A stretch of DNA of 64,000 bases, taken from assembly GCF_011077955.1 (NCBI RefSeq), contig NZ_JAALBX010000004.1, positions 186,001-250,000 on the forward strand, in the 5' to 3' direction. Position 1 is the first letter of the stretch. Each line of letters starts with the position of its first letter. Position numbers and translations under genes: made by a program. The notes under the pieces were generated by a model, which was not told the DNA's origin, made no database searches, and worked only from the letters and a program-made list of their open reading frames with translations. The stretch is from Citrobacter freundii. GTDB lineage: Bacteria > Pseudomonadota > Gammaproteobacteria > Enterobacterales > Enterobacteriaceae. Positions 1 to 9,970 of this stretch are shown in pieces.

Positions 1-534
1 GGTCGCCTCGGTAATCAGCTGGTTCCAGCCCGTTTGATTGGGGAAATGTTTTTCGCCAATACAGTCAAGCGGCGTGGAGGTGACATGTTCGCCTGCGGTG
101 AGCGAGTCAATGAAATCGAGCGCCGCATCGGCGTCATCCGCAAGGGAATGGTCGCTGTAAAGCGTGAGCGCCAACATAACTTCGCCGCCGTTACGCCGCC
201 ATTCCAGGCGCGGTAAAAACAAGGCGCTTCGATGGGTATCAAAGGCATTGAGGCCCCAGACGTGAAGGGTGGGATCCCTTTCGTTTGCCAGAAAGGCCTG
301 AGCGTCGTCGAACGTCGTGAAATGCCGGCTGGCGCCAAGCGCCGCGACTTCATCATCGCCATTACGTTGCTGCCAGTAAAATTGCGGAAAGCAGTGTTGA
401 CTGGCAAGCCAGGCAAGCGGATCGGTTGTATTAAGGGCGACAGGCACTGCAAAGCGCCGCACGCCTGGTGAGGCGGGCAAGTCTGCGCGCAATTGTTGCG
501 CAATTTGCGTCAATGCGGTGGAGATAGAATGCAC
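1..534 (-). CDS. menF: Isochorismate synthase MenF, N-terminal part (cut by window edge)
   Basis: The first 178 codons are in the window; the catalytic chorismate-binding C-terminal domain lies beyond position 1. MenF converts chorismate to isochorismate at the entry to menaquinone synthesis. The translated stretch WLASQ..PQFYWQQRNG, followed by LGA and a FLPRLEWRR-like segment, closely matches E. coli MenF. The start is GTG at 534: it gives the expected N-terminus and has a GAGG motif about five bases upstream, while no ATG fits. The apparent reading frame on the same strand at 15-503 is a shadow in another frame. Identification is secure; the rest of the gene is not seen. Confidence 0.88.
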   Translation of the reverse strand, partial: MHSISTALTQIAQQLRADLPASPGVRRFAVPVALNTTDPLAWLASQHCFPQFYWQQRNGDDEVAALGASRHFTTFDDAQAFLANERDPTLHVWGLNAFDTHRSALFLPRLEWRRNGGEVMLALTLYSDHSLADDADAALDFIDSLTAGEHVTSTPLDCIGEKHFPNQTGWNQLITEAT

Positions 535-614
535 GTGAACCTCGTTTCCCTTAAAAACCCCGTATTATACGTGGTCTGGCTGGCAAACAAAATTACACAC
601 AATGAGGGATAGAG

Positions 615-640
615 CCTCACCCCTGACAGAAGGGGTGAGG
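615..640. terminator. Perfect 10-bp hairpin downstream of elaB
   Basis: CCTCACCCCT (615-624) and AGGGGTGAGG (631-640) form a perfect stem with a six-base loop, ten bases after the elaB stop. There is no U-tract in the elaB direction, so it may be an mRNA 3'-stabilising or Rho-linked hairpin rather than a classical terminator. Confidence 0.5.
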
Positions 641-649
641 GAGATCGTA

Positions 650-961
650 TTAACGGCGAGCCAGAAGGATGCCGAGCACCAGGCCCGCAGCAGCGCCGAT
701 TCCAATACCTTTCCACGGTTGTTCGTGGACATAGTCGTCAGCGCGATAAACCGCTTTTTTGGCACGGAAATAGTAGTTATCTGAGGCGCTTGAGACACGA
801 GCTTTTACATCATTTAACGCTTTTTCTGCGCGCGCTTTCAGCTCAATGTATTTTTGGTCTGCCGGATCGCCCGATGAGCGTAACACTTCCTCGAGGGTAT
901 CACTCAGCAGCGATAAGTCATCATCAATTCGAGTATTGAACTGGTCGTTATTATCAGTCAT
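650..961 (-). CDS. elaB: ElaB, DUF883 tail-anchored inner-membrane protein
   Basis: A 103-residue protein. The first ~75 residues are charged, helical and coiled-coil-like (acidic DDDLSLLSDTLEEVL followed by Lys/Arg/Ala-rich helix). The last ~20 are a glycine-rich hydrophobic anchor (GIGIGAAAGLVLGILLARR), the hallmark of the ElaB/YgaM/YqjD family. Known relatives are C-tail-anchored in the inner membrane, bind stationary-phase ribosomes and are linked to stress resistance. It is a single-gene unit between elaA and menF, all on the minus strand. Length and end match the E. coli protein. Confidence 0.93.
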   Translation of the reverse strand: MTDNNDQFNTRIDDDLSLLSDTLEEVLRSSGDPADQKYIELKARAEKALNDVKARVSSASDNYYFRAKKAVYRADDYVHEQPWKGIGIGAAAGLVLGILLARR

Positions 962-1026
962 AGCCGTTCTCCGTCAGGGTTAACATACGTCAGCTAACTA
1001 TAGACAAGGGAAGCGCTTTTTGCCGC

Positions 1027-1476
1027 TTAAACTCTGGCCATCCCGATATGTGGAATGCCGTCTTCATCATAGACCGCAGTCACCGGGATAAAGCCAAAGC
1101 GCTGATAAAACGGTTGCAAATGCGCCTGCGCGCCGAGGTATAACGCCTTGCCAGGCCAGTGCTGCTGGCATGATGCCAGCGCCTGGCTCATTAATTGCTG
1201 CCCCAGTTTTTCACCACGCAAACTCGCGTCAACAATCACTCGACCAATAACCACAGGCTCATCATCATGCTCACTTTTCAGAATCCTCGCATACGCCACC
1301 AGCGTCCCGTCGCGCCACCCCAGTATGTGACGGTTCTCAGACACCAGGTCGTCACCGTCAACATCCTGATAAGCGCAGCGTTGTTCTACGACGAAGACTT
1401 CACTGCGTAATTGCAAAATGGCATACAGGGTCGGCACATCCAGTTCAGAATGATGAAGGTCTTGCCAGCGGATCAT
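1027..1476 (-). CDS. elaA: ElaA, GNAT-family N-acetyltransferase
   Basis: 149 residues, the usual length for ElaA. The GNAT fold is visible: the VIGRVIVDASLRGEKLGQQLM segment around residues 75-97 contains the acetyl-CoA-binding R/Q-x-x-G-x-G/A-type loop, and a YQRFGFIPV motif lies near the C-terminus. The acceptor substrate is not established for this family. The gene is divergent from rbn with about 75 bases between the start codons, which must hold both promoters. Confidence 0.9.
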   Translation of the reverse strand: MIRWQDLHHSELDVPTLYAILQLRSEVFVVEQRCAYQDVDGDDLVSENRHILGWRDGTLVAYARILKSEHDDEPVVIGRVIVDASLRGEKLGQQLMSQALASCQQHWPGKALYLGAQAHLQPFYQRFGFIPVTAVYDEDGIPHIGMARV

Positions 1477-1552
1477 GATGCGCTCCTGGGTCGTGCATAA
1501 TAGTCGTTGAGTGAAAGACTAATACTACTTCATCGCGGGAGGAAAACGCGGT

Positions 1553-2467
1553 ATGGAATTGACATTTTTAGGCACCTCCGCAGGTGTGCCCAGTAAGCGC
1601 CGCAATGTGACGGCGATGGTGTTAAACCCCATGAATAATCAGCCGAATTACTGGCTTTTTGACTGCGGCGAAGGCACCCAACATCAAATGCTTCATACCG
1701 CCTTTAATCCCGGCAAGCTGAGTAAAATATTTATCACCCATTTACACGGCGATCATATTTTTGGGCTGCCAGGCTTACTGTGCAGCCGCTCCATGGCGGG
1801 CAATGAAAATCCGTTAACCGTGTATGGCCCGCAAGGTATACGTCACTTCATTGAAATGGCATTACGGCTAAGCGGCTCATGGACTGCCTTCCCGCTTGAG
1901 ATTATTGAGATTACGGCAGGCGAAGTGTTTTGCGATGACGAGTTTCGGGTGACCGCGTATCCCCTCACTCACCCCGTCGAGTGTTATGGCTATCGTATTG
2001 AACAACAAGACAAGCCCGGCGCGCTCGACGCTATGCGCCTTAAGGCGCAGGGCATTATGCCAGGCCCGTGGTTTCAACAATTAAAACGCGGTGAGACCGT
2101 GACCCTCAGTGATGGGCGCGTGATTGCAGGCCGGGACTATTTAGGCCCCGCGCAAAAAGGGAAAATCCTGGCGATTTTCGGAGATACCGGCCCGACACCT
2201 GCCGCCCTGGCGCTGGCGCGGAATGCGGATGTGATGGTGCATGAAACCACACTGGAGGCCGCAATGGCGGAAAAAGCCAACAGCCGGGGCCATTCCACGA
2301 CGGTGCAAGCCGCACAGGTTGCCAGCGCGGCGGGAGTGGGCCGATTAGTCATGACGCACTTTAGCTCACGCTATGACGAGGCGGATTGCGAAGCGCTGTT
2401 GCGCGAGTGCCAGGAAATCTTTCCGGCAACCATCGCCGCAAAAGATTTTTTCACGATGCAGATATAA
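1553..2467 (+). CDS. rbn: Ribonuclease BN / RNase Z (tRNA 3'-processing)
   Basis: A 304-residue metallo-beta-lactamase-fold nuclease (also called ElaC). The zinc motif HLHGDH lies at residues 63-68, preceded by [10 protein letters not shown], and later ligands appear in the GDT segment and in the C-terminal THFSSRY motif. The enzyme acts as endo- and exoribonuclease on tRNA precursors and other small RNAs. It starts with ATG after a GGAGG-like sequence (GCGGGAGGAAAACGCGGT). It converges on nuoN with only ~42 bases between stops; in E. coli K-12 the elaD-yfbK-yfbP block lies here. Confidence 0.96.
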   Translation: MELTFLGTSAGVPSKRRNVTAMVLNPMNNQPNYWLFDCGEGTQHQMLHTAFNPGKLSKIFITHLHGDHIFGLPGLLCSRSMAGNENPLTVYGPQGIRHFIEMALRLSGSWTAFPLEIIEITAGEVFCDDEFRVTAYPLTHPVECYGYRIEQQDKPGALDAMRLKAQGIMPGPWFQQLKRGETVTLSDGRVIAGRDYLGPAQKGKILAIFGDTGPTPAALALARNADVMVHETTLEAAMAEKANSRGHSTTVQAAQVASAAGVGRLVMTHFSSRYDEADCEALLRECQEIFPATIAAKDFFTMQI

Positions 2468-2495
2468 AAAAACCGCCAACAGAGTGGCGGTTTTT
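2468..2495. terminator. Bidirectional intrinsic terminator between rbn and nuoN
   Basis: ACCGCCA (2472-2478) pairs with TGGCGGT (2485-2491), flanked by A-tract on the left and T-tract on the right. It can therefore terminate both rbn (plus) and the nuo operon (minus). Confidence 0.85.
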
Positions 2496-2509
2496 CAAGG
2501 GCAGGACCG

Positions 2510-3967
2510 TTACATCAGCGGTCCGGCTAACTGCACAAGGCTAATCAGCGGTTGCGGCCAGACACCCAGCACCAGTACCAGCAACGCGGAGATAAGCACT
2601 ACGATACCGCCCGCGCTGTACTGCCAGTTCGACGGCGCATCGCGGTTCAGTTGCTGCGGCGCATGCAGGTACAAGCTCACCGCTACGCGCAGGTAATAGT
2701 AAAGGCCAATTGCCGAGCCAATGACCACGGCAGCGACCAGCCACCACAGGCTATCCTGCACGCCTACGGCAATCACATAGAACTTGCCGATAAAGCCGAG
2801 CGTCATAGGGATACCGGCCAGGGACAGCATCATCACCGTCATCACCGCCGACAGCACTGGACGATGCCAGAACAGACCGCGATAAGAGAACAGCGAATCG
2901 GCATCCGGGCCACGGTACGGGCTGGACATCAGGCTCACCACGCCAAACGCGCCGAGGCTGCTGAACAGGTAGCCTGCCAGATAGACGCCTACCGCTTCCA
3001 TCGACAGTTGCCCGCTTTGCAGAGCGATCAACGCCACCAGCAAATAGCCCAAATGGGAAATAGAAGAATAACCCAGCAGACGCTTGATATTGGTCTGGCT
3101 CAGCGCCATCAGGTTACCGAAGATGATGGAGGCAAATGCGATAAGACCCAGCACCACGCGAATCGCTTCGCTGTCGCCAACCGGCGCGTAGAGGAACAAA
3201 CGCATCACTACGCTGAAGATGGCGATTTTACTGGCGGTCGCCAGGAAAGTGGAGACTGGCGCAGGCGCGCCCTGATACACATCCGGCGTCCACAAATGGA
3301 ACGGCACCAGTGAGAGCTTGAAGCCAAGACCCACGATCATCAGCCCCAGGCCCGCCAACAGCAGCGGTTCATGCAGCATGTTGTCCGCAAGGCTCTTACC
3401 GAGGCTCACAAACGCCAGACTGCCGGACTCTGCATAAACCAGCGCCATGCCGAACAGCAGGAACGACGAGGCCGCAGCAGACAGAATGGTGTACTTGATG
3501 CTCGCTTCCAGCGACCGTTTTTGGCGATACGCGTAGCCGACCAGGCCGAACAGCGGCAGAGAAATCAGTTCAATGCCGAGGAACAGCGAGGCCAGGTGAT
3601 TGGCGTTGGCCAGCAGAATGCCGCCCATCGCCGCAATCAACACCAGAAGATAGAACTCTTCTTTGTTGTCGTAATACCCTTCAAGCCACGGGTAGGCGAA
3701 CGTACAGGTCGCGAGGCTCGCAAGCAACACCAGCCCGGTGTAGAACATGGCGTAGCCGTCAACGCGCATCAGCGGCGTCACGTCCATTGCGCCCGCCTGG
3801 CCGACAAACCAGAGCGAGATTAACGCGGCGTTAAGGCCTATCACCGAGATTGTGGCATTCACAAAGTGGTTGCGTCGCCACGCAATGGAGAGCATCACCA
3901 CCACTACCGTAAAGCCCACGACGAGCAACGGCAGCAGCGCGATCAGTTGTTGTGGAGTTATTGTCAT
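2510..3967 (-). CDS. nuoN: NADH:quinone oxidoreductase subunit N
   Basis: 485 residues, identical in length to the E. coli subunit. It is a very hydrophobic antiporter-like membrane-arm subunit with about 14 transmembrane helices. The conserved [23 protein letters not shown] segment near residues 215-237 carries the key lysine and the proton-channel signature. It pumps protons in the membrane arm of complex I. It is the last gene of the nuo operon, six bases after nuoM, and is followed by the shared terminator. Confidence 0.97.
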   Translation of the reverse strand: MTITPQQLIALLPLLVVGFTVVVVMLSIAWRRNHFVNATISVIGLNAALISLWFVGQAGAMDVTPLMRVDGYAMFYTGLVLLASLATCTFAYPWLEGYYDNKEEFYLLVLIAAMGGILLANANHLASLFLGIELISLPLFGLVGYAYRQKRSLEASIKYTILSAAASSFLLFGMALVYAESGSLAFVSLGKSLADNMLHEPLLLAGLGLMIVGLGFKLSLVPFHLWTPDVYQGAPAPVSTFLATASKIAIFSVVMRLFLYAPVGDSEAIRVVLGLIAFASIIFGNLMALSQTNIKRLLGYSSISHLGYLLVALIALQSGQLSMEAVGVYLAGYLFSSLGAFGVVSLMSSPYRGPDADSLFSYRGLFWHRPVLSAVMTVMMLSLAGIPMTLGFIGKFYVIAVGVQDSLWWLVAAVVIGSAIGLYYYLRVAVSLYLHAPQQLNRDAPSNWQYSAGGIVVLISALLVLVLGVWPQPLISLVQLAGPLM

Positions 3968-3973
3968 GGCGAA

Positions 3974-5503
3974 TTACGGCCTTGTAGTTGAAACAGAATT
4001 AACAAACCACTGCTGGATATTGCCCATAGCAGAATGCGAGGTATCCAGAATCGGCTGCGGATAGAAGCCAAGCAGCACCAGCAGCGCTACCAGCAACAGA
4101 ATAATAAACAGCTCGCGCAGTGACATCCCTGGCAATTCCTGGCGGCTTAACTCGCTTTTCGCTTTACCGAAATAAGCGCGATGCAGCATCGCCAGCGAAT
4201 AAACCGAGGCAAACACCAGACCGAAAGTCGAAATCACCGTGATCACCGGAACGACCTGGAAGCTGCCGAACAGGATCATGAATTCGCCAACGAAGTTACC
4301 GGTGCCTGGCATACCGAGCGTCGCGACTGCAAAGAACATCGACAGCGCGGGCAGCCACTTAATTTTGCTCCACAGTCCACCCATCATGCGCATGTCACGA
4401 GTGTGCAGACGTTCGTACAGTTGACCGCAAATAATGAACAGACCGGCCGCAGAAAGACCGTGAGCAATCATCTGGATAACCGCACCCTGGTATGCGAGCT
4501 GGCTGCCGGTATAGATAGCAATCAGAACGAAACCCATGTGGGAGACGGAGGTGTAAGCAATCAGGCGTTTGATATCGTATTGGGCGAATGCCATCCACGC
4601 ACCGTAGAAAATACCGATTACGCCAAGCCACATCGCAATAGGGGCAAATTCCGCAGACGCGTTCGGGAACAGCGGCAGCGAGAAACGCAGCAGACCGTAA
4701 GCGGCGGTTTTCAGCAAAATCCCCGCCAGGTCTACAGAACCCGCCGTTGGTGCCTGGGAGTGCGCATCCGGCAACCAGCCGTGCAGCGGCACCACCGGCA
4801 TTTTCACGGCGAAAGCGATGAAGAAGCCAAGCATCAACAGCCATTCAACGTTATGAGACATCGGCGTTTTCAGCAGTTGCTCATAATTGAAGGTCCAGTC
4901 GCCGGTCGCGCTGTAATGCACAAACACCAGCGCCAGAATGGCGATTAACATCACCAGACCGCTCGCCTGGGTATAAATAAAGAACTTGGTGGCCGCCGTG
5001 ATACGCGTTTTCCCGTCAGAGGCTTTATGCCCCCACAGCGCTATCAGGAAGTACATTGGCACCAGCATCATTTCCCAGAAGAAGAAGAACAGGAACATAT
5101 CGATGGCGAGGAACACACCGATTACGCCGCCCAGGATCCACATCAGGTTCAGGTGAAAGAAACCCTGATACTTCTGGATCTCATTCCAGGAACAGAGGAC
5201 TGCCAGCACGCCCAGCAGACCGGTTAGCACCACCATGAGCAGCGAAAGGCCGTCGATTGCCAGGTGAATAGAGATCCCAAAGCGGGGGATCCACTGCATC
5301 ACAAACTCAGACTGCCACTGCGGCAGACCTGTCGATTGCGTTAATCCGTAACCCCCTTGCAACCACAGTTGCAAGGAGAGCGCCAGCGTAAGTCCCATCG
5401 TGATCAGCGCGATCCAACGTGGCACCTTGACGCCAAAGCGCTCAGTCTGCCAGCACAGGAACCCACCAATAAAGGGGATTAGTATCAACCAAGGCAATAA
5501 CAT
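3974..5503 (-). CDS. nuoM: NADH:quinone oxidoreductase subunit M
   Basis: 509 residues, antiporter-like membrane subunit with ~14 helices. The proton-channel segment AFAVKMPVVPLHGWLPDAHSQAPTAGS is clear, with the glutamate of the FFFFFFWEMMLVPMYF helix near residue 144. It is one of three Mrp-type proton pumps in complex I. The start ATG fits the E. coli N-terminus (MLLPWLILIPFIGGFLCW). It is separated from nuoL by an unusually long 229-base spacer but only six bases from nuoN. Confidence 0.97.
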   Translation of the reverse strand: MLLPWLILIPFIGGFLCWQTERFGVKVPRWIALITMGLTLALSLQLWLQGGYGLTQSTGLPQWQSEFVMQWIPRFGISIHLAIDGLSLLMVVLTGLLGVLAVLCSWNEIQKYQGFFHLNLMWILGGVIGVFLAIDMFLFFFFWEMMLVPMYFLIALWGHKASDGKTRITAATKFFIYTQASGLVMLIAILALVFVHYSATGDWTFNYEQLLKTPMSHNVEWLLMLGFFIAFAVKMPVVPLHGWLPDAHSQAPTAGSVDLAGILLKTAAYGLLRFSLPLFPNASAEFAPIAMWLGVIGIFYGAWMAFAQYDIKRLIAYTSVSHMGFVLIAIYTGSQLAYQGAVIQMIAHGLSAAGLFIICGQLYERLHTRDMRMMGGLWSKIKWLPALSMFFAVATLGMPGTGNFVGEFMILFGSFQVVPVITVISTFGLVFASVYSLAMLHRAYFGKAKSELSRQELPGMSLRELFIILLLVALLVLLGFYPQPILDTSHSAMGNIQQWFVNSVSTTRP

Positions 5504-5732
5504 AGCTAAGTATGTCCCTTATTTTTACTCCTGATCAGGCTATCTGGCTTGCCGAACTGCATGCCGACTGTGCTCGCTATCATCACGTATCTTAATACGC
5601 TTCGATTGCTGTACGCAGGCGGCGCGCTGTCTGGTTTCGCCGATAACGCCTGGACTTCAGGAAAGTAATCTACATTTATTCTTAGTTCATAAGCCCGACA
5701 TGAAGCCGGGCATATTCACACAGCCAACAAAC
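5504..5732 (-). other. 229-base spacer between nuoL and nuoM, with a hairpin
   Basis: No coding sequence is seen. A 7-bp hairpin (GCCCGGC / GTCGGGC on the minus strand, plus positions 5693-5711, one G-T pair) sits about 20 bases after the nuoL stop and has no T-tract. E. coli also has a longer than usual gap here. The spacer may be a processing or mRNA-stability element; a promoter was not convincingly identified. Confidence 0.5.
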
Positions 5733-7574
5733 TCAACGTAACACCATCAACAGGCCAAGAACCACGACCGCGCCGATGCTCATTGATGCCACATACCAGC
5801 GCAGGTAACCGTTCTCGCTATACAGCAGGCCTTTACCTGCGAAGCGTGAAAGTACCGCCGGGATGTTCATCAGGCTGTTCAGCGGATCGCGTTTAATCAG
5901 CCAGGCGATGCCGAGGAACGGTTTTACGAAGATCATGTCGTACAGCCAGTCAAAGCCCCAGGCGTTGTACCACCAGGTGCCCAGCAGACGGCCTGGCGCG
6001 CTATTGGCGATGGACGTGACAAGCGTGCGTTTGCCAAGCCACAACCATGCCGCGATCAGGATGCCGGCGATAGCCACTACGCCTGAGGTAATTTCAAGCG
6101 TCAGCATGCTGCCATGGGCAAGCTCAGCCGTGTCCGGCAGAACGCCCTGCAACGGCGGTACAATCAGTGCGCCAATGAAGGTCGAAAGAACCAGCAATAC
6201 AATCAGCGGCAGATGATGGGTAATCCCCTTCCCTGCATGCGCGTGAATTTGCTCTTTGCCGTGGAACACAATGAAAATCATACGGAAGGTATACAGGGAG
6301 GTCATAAACGCCCCCACCAGACCCGCGATCATCAGATTGATATGACCGTTAGCCATGGCACCTGCCAGAATTTCATCCTTACTGAAGAAGCCTGCGGTAA
6401 TCATCGGTAACGCGGCCAGCGCCGCGCCACCCACCAGGAAGCAGACATACACCAGCGGAATCGACTTACGCAGACCACCCATTTTGAAAATGTTCTGCTC
6501 GTGGTGGCAGGCCAGAATCACCGAACCGGACGACAGGAACAACAGCGCTTTAAAGAACGCATGGGTCATCAGGTGGAAGATAGCGGCATCCCACGCCTGC
6601 ACGCCCAGCGCCAGGAACATGTAGCCAATCTGGCTCATGGTGGAGTAAGCGAGTACGCGTTTGATGTCGGTCTGCACCAGCGCCGCAAAACCTGCCAGCA
6701 CCAGCGTCACCGCACCGACAATGCCCACCAGATGCAGCACTTCCGGCGTCAGCAGGAACAACCCATGGGTACGAGCAATCAGGTAAACGCCCGCGGTGAC
6801 CATGGTCGCGGCGTGGATAAGCGCTGAAACCGGTGTCGGGCCCGCCATCGCATCCGCAAGCCAGGTCTGTAACGGCAACTGCGCGGATTTACCGACTGCG
6901 CCGCCCAGCAGCATTAATGTCGCCCACTGGATCATGGTGTTGCCATCAGCAAAGTGCTGCGGCGCCAGTTCTACCATCTCGCGGAAATTGAGGGTGCCCA
7001 GTTCGTTGTAAAGAATGAACAGCGCAAAGGCGAGGAACACGTCACCGACACGGGTCACCACGAAGGCTTTCATCGCCGCAGCGCCGTTTTTCGGATCGGT
7101 ATAGTAGAAACCAATCAGCAGGTAGGAGCACAGGCCCACGCCTTCCCAACCGAGGTACATCAACAGCAGGTTATCCGCCAGCACCAGCGTGACCATGCTT
7201 GCGATAAACAGGTTGGTATACGCGAAGAAGCGAGAATAACCCTCTTCGCCGCGCATGTACCAGGAGGCGAACATATGGATCAGAAAACCAACGCCGGTGA
7301 CGACAGACAACATCGTAAGCGACAGTCCGTCCAACACCAGATTAAAGCCGATGTTGAAATCACCGACCGCCATCCATGTCCACAACGGTTGCACGAAAGG
7401 TTCGCGGCTGCTGTTAAGGAAGTCGATACCCGCATACGCCGTTACCAGCGCGGCGAGTCCAACAGACCCCATACCAATTGTGGCGGACAGGTTTTCAGAC
7501 CAGCGTCCGCGAGAGAACGCCAACAAAACATAGCCAATCAATGGCAGAAAAATGGTTAACCAAAGGAGGTTCAT
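5733..7574 (-). CDS. nuoL: NADH:quinone oxidoreductase subunit L
   Basis: 613 residues, as in E. coli. It is the largest antiporter-like subunit: ~14 transmembrane helices, then a C-terminal part that in known structures forms the long lateral helix along the membrane arm and a final helix. Signature segments seen are [19 protein letters not shown] (residues ~140-160) and [32 protein letters not shown] (~228-260). It is the distal proton pump. The start overlaps the nuoK stop by four bases (ATGA), suggesting coupled translation. Confidence 0.97.
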   Translation of the reverse strand: MNLLWLTIFLPLIGYVLLAFSRGRWSENLSATIGMGSVGLAALVTAYAGIDFLNSSREPFVQPLWTWMAVGDFNIGFNLVLDGLSLTMLSVVTGVGFLIHMFASWYMRGEEGYSRFFAYTNLFIASMVTLVLADNLLLMYLGWEGVGLCSYLLIGFYYTDPKNGAAAMKAFVVTRVGDVFLAFALFILYNELGTLNFREMVELAPQHFADGNTMIQWATLMLLGGAVGKSAQLPLQTWLADAMAGPTPVSALIHAATMVTAGVYLIARTHGLFLLTPEVLHLVGIVGAVTLVLAGFAALVQTDIKRVLAYSTMSQIGYMFLALGVQAWDAAIFHLMTHAFFKALLFLSSGSVILACHHEQNIFKMGGLRKSIPLVYVCFLVGGAALAALPMITAGFFSKDEILAGAMANGHINLMIAGLVGAFMTSLYTFRMIFIVFHGKEQIHAHAGKGITHHLPLIVLLVLSTFIGALIVPPLQGVLPDTAELAHGSMLTLEITSGVVAIAGILIAAWLWLGKRTLVTSIANSAPGRLLGTWWYNAWGFDWLYDMIFVKPFLGIAWLIKRDPLNSLMNIPAVLSRFAGKGLLYSENGYLRWYVASMSIGAVVVLGLLMVLR

Positions 7575-7873
7575 CCACGCATCTCACTTACTGAATCGAT
7601 ATTCAGATTCTGGCGACGACGATGGAGCTGTAGCAACAGCGCCAGGCCAATACTGGCTTCTGCAGCAGCGAGGCTGATAGCCAGGATATACATTATCTGC
7701 CCGTCCGTCTGCCCCCAGTAGCTACCCGCAACCACAAACGCCAGCGCGGAAGCGTTAATCATGATTTCCAGTCCAATCAGCATAAACAGCAGATTGCGAC
7801 GAATAACCAGACCCGTCAGACCAAGCACAAACAATATGGCCGCGAGGATCAGCCCGTGTTGTAAGGGGATCAT
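7571..7873 (-). CDS. nuoK: NADH:quinone oxidoreductase subunit K
   Basis: 100 residues, three transmembrane helices. Membrane glutamates lie in [15 protein letters not shown] (residue ~36) and [14 protein letters not shown] (~72), which are part of the proton pathway in complex I. Overlaps both neighbours (nuoJ and nuoL) by four bases, a typical tightly coupled arrangement. Confidence 0.97.
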   Translation of the reverse strand: MIPLQHGLILAAILFVLGLTGLVIRRNLLFMLIGLEIMINASALAFVVAGSYWGQTDGQIMYILAISLAAAEASIGLALLLQLHRRRQNLNIDSVSEMRG

Positions 7874-8430
7874 GCGTGCTCCTCCGATTTTCTTGTCGCC
7901 CGGTCTTCAGGGCGGTTGCTCAGCACTTCGCCAGCGCGGTCTTCACGTCCCACGTGGAAGGCCACAACCAGACCTGCCAGCAGCAGCATAGACGCCAGTT
8001 CAACAGCCAGAACGTAAGGGCCAAACAGCGTAATCCCCACCGCTTTGGCGGAGATTGGCGTGCCGTCGATACCCTGGTCGTTGACGCTGATAATGGCGTA
8101 AACCAGCACGACTAACAGCAGTGCGGAAAGCAGACCCGGACCAATCCATACCTGTGGCTTGAGCCACTGGCGCTCCTGCTCGATTTCCGAACCGCCAAGG
8201 TTGAGCATCATCACCACGAACACGAACAGCACCATAATGGCGCCCGCGTAGACGATGATTTCCAGCGCACCGGCAAAGTAAGCTCCCAGAGAAAAGAACA
8301 CCCCGGAAATCGCCAGCAGCGAAATGATCAGATACAGCAAGGCGTGTACCGGATTGGTGTGCGTAATAACCCGTAAGGTGGCGAGTATTGCCACAAGGGC
8401 ACATATGTAAAACGCGAATTCCATTGCCAC
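7870..8430 (-). CDS. nuoJ: NADH:quinone oxidoreductase subunit J
   Basis: 186 residues with five predicted transmembrane helices followed by a charged cytoplasmic tail ([25 protein letters not shown] region). The [19 protein letters not shown] helix is the conserved pi-bulge helix (TM3) implicated in coupling quinone reduction to proton pumping. Five bases after nuoI; overlaps nuoK by four bases. Confidence 0.97.
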   Translation of the reverse strand: MAMEFAFYICALVAILATLRVITHTNPVHALLYLIISLLAISGVFFSLGAYFAGALEIIVYAGAIMVLFVFVVMMLNLGGSEIEQERQWLKPQVWIGPGLLSALLLVVLVYAIISVNDQGIDGTPISAKAVGITLFGPYVLAVELASMLLLAGLVVAFHVGREDRAGEVLSNRPEDRATRKSEEHA

Positions 8431-8435
8431 TCTCC

Positions 8436-8978
8436 TTACGGTAACAGGCTCTTGACGTCGATAGGCTTAGCTTCGTTCTCTGCTTCACCTTTATCTTTTC
8501 CGTCGATTGCCATACCTGCCATCCGGTAGAAGTTATATTCCGGGTATTTGCCCGGACCGGAAATCAGCAGATCCTCTTTCTCGTACACCAGATCCTGACG
8601 TTTAAACTCGCCCATTTCGAAATCCGGCGTGAGCTGGATAGCGGTAGTTGGGCAGGCCTCTTCACACATACCGCAGAAGATGCAGCGTGAGAAGTTGATG
8701 CGGAAAAATTCCGGATACCAGCGGCCATCAACGGTTTCTGCTTTCTGTAACGAGATACAGCCTACCGGACAGGCTACCGCACACAGGTTACAGGCAACGC
8801 AACGCTCGGAACCGTCCGGGTCGCGCGTAAGCACTATACGGCCACGGTAACGCGGCGGCAGATAGACCGGTTCTTCCGGATACATGCGGGTTTCGCGCTT
8901 GGCAAAGGCATGTAAGCCAATCATCCAGATACTGCGGACCTGGGTGCCGAAACCGACCACTATTTCTTTCAATGTCAT
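8436..8978 (-). CDS. nuoI: NADH:quinone oxidoreductase subunit I (two 4Fe-4S clusters)
   Basis: 180 residues. Two ferredoxin motifs are intact: [15 protein letters not shown] (~60-74) and [15 protein letters not shown] (~99-113). They hold clusters N6a and N6b that pass electrons toward the quinone site. An upstream in-frame ATG would add 27 residues, but that extension overlaps nuoH. The start at 8978 ([11 protein letters not shown]) gives the E. coli length and has a GGGGTGAAAA sequence just upstream. Separated from nuoH by 14 bases. Confidence 0.96.
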   Translation of the reverse strand: MTLKEIVVGFGTQVRSIWMIGLHAFAKRETRMYPEEPVYLPPRYRGRIVLTRDPDGSERCVACNLCAVACPVGCISLQKAETVDGRWYPEFFRINFSRCIFCGMCEEACPTTAIQLTPDFEMGEFKRQDLVYEKEDLLISGPGKYPEYNFYRMAGMAIDGKDKGEAENEAKPIDVKSLLP

Positions 8979-8992
8979 AGTTTTTTCACCCC

Positions 8993-9970
8993 TTATTGCG
9001 CCTGCCAAAGAATGACAGCCGCCGTTGCCAACAAGTTGATAAGCGTCAACGGCAGGCATACTTTCCAGCCGAAGGACATTACCTGGTCATAACGCGGACG
9101 AGGTAATGAGGCGCGAATCAAAATAAACATCATCATGAAGAATGCGGTTTTCAGCGCAAACCAGATGAAAGGAGGCAACCATGGGCCATGCCAGCCACCG
9201 AAGAACAGCGTCACCATCAACGCGGATACGGTAACAATACCGATATATTCGCCCACGAAGAACAGACCGAATTTCATACCGGAATATTCAATGTGGTAAC
9301 CATCCGCCAGTTCCTGCTCGGCTTCCGGTTGGTCAAACGGGTGACGGTGACATACCGCAACGCCTGCAATCGCAAAGGTCAGAAAACCAAAGAACTGCGG
9401 AATAACGTTCCAGATATCAGCCTGGTTGTTGACGATGTCGGTCATGTTGAATGAGCCGGCTTGCGCCACCACGCCCATCAGGGAAAGGCCTAAAAACACT
9501 TCATAGCTCAGGGTTTGCGCGGATGCGCGCATTGCCCCAAGTAACGAGTATTTGTTGTTGCTCGACCAGCCTGCGAACAGCACCGCGTAAACGGCGAGAC
9601 CTGCCATCATCAGGAAGAACAGGATCCCGATGTTCAGATCCGCCACCACCCAGCTCGGGCTCACGGGGACAATCGCGAACGCCAACAGTAAGGATGTGAA
9701 CGCGATCATCGGCGCCAGCGTAAAGATGACGCGGTCGGTAAAGCGCGGGACCCAGTCTTCTTTAAAGAACATTTTAATCATGTCCGCGACCAGCTGGAGC
9801 GAACCGCCCCAGCCTACGCGGTTCGGTCCATAGCGGTTCTGGAACAGACCCAGAAGGCGGCGTTCGCCAAAACTCATGAACGCCCCGCAGGTGACCACGA
9901 CTAAAAGAATAACGACCGCTTTGAGAATGGTCAGCAGAATCTCAATAACATCCGGTGTTAACCAACTCAT
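8993..9970 (-). CDS. nuoH: NADH:quinone oxidoreductase subunit H
   Basis: 325 residues, eight to nine transmembrane helices. The loop from [17 protein letters not shown] (~35-51) through the [24 protein letters not shown] region (~210-233) forms the quinone-binding cavity and carries the conserved acidic residues that link redox and proton transfer. The start overlaps the nuoG stop by four bases. Confidence 0.97.
   Translation of the reverse strand: MSWLTPDVIEILLTILKAVVILLVVVTCGAFMSFGERRLLGLFQNRYGPNRVGWGGSLQLVADMIKMFFKEDWVPRFTDRVIFTLAPMIAFTSLLLAFAIVPVSPSWVVADLNIGILFFLMMAGLAVYAVLFAGWSSNNKYSLLGAMRASAQTLSYEVFLGLSLMGVVAQAGSFNMTDIVNNQADIWNVIPQFFGFLTFAIAGVAVCHRHPFDQPEAEQELADGYHIEYSGMKFGLFFVGEYIGIVTVSALMVTLFFGGWHGPWLPPFIWFALKTAFFMMMFILIRASLPRPRYDQVMSFGWKVCLPLTLINLLATAAVILWQAQ

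Noticed and set aside
2552-3313. 253-codon open frame opposite nuoN
   Set aside because: Antisense shadow; Gln/His/Arg-rich with no family resemblance.
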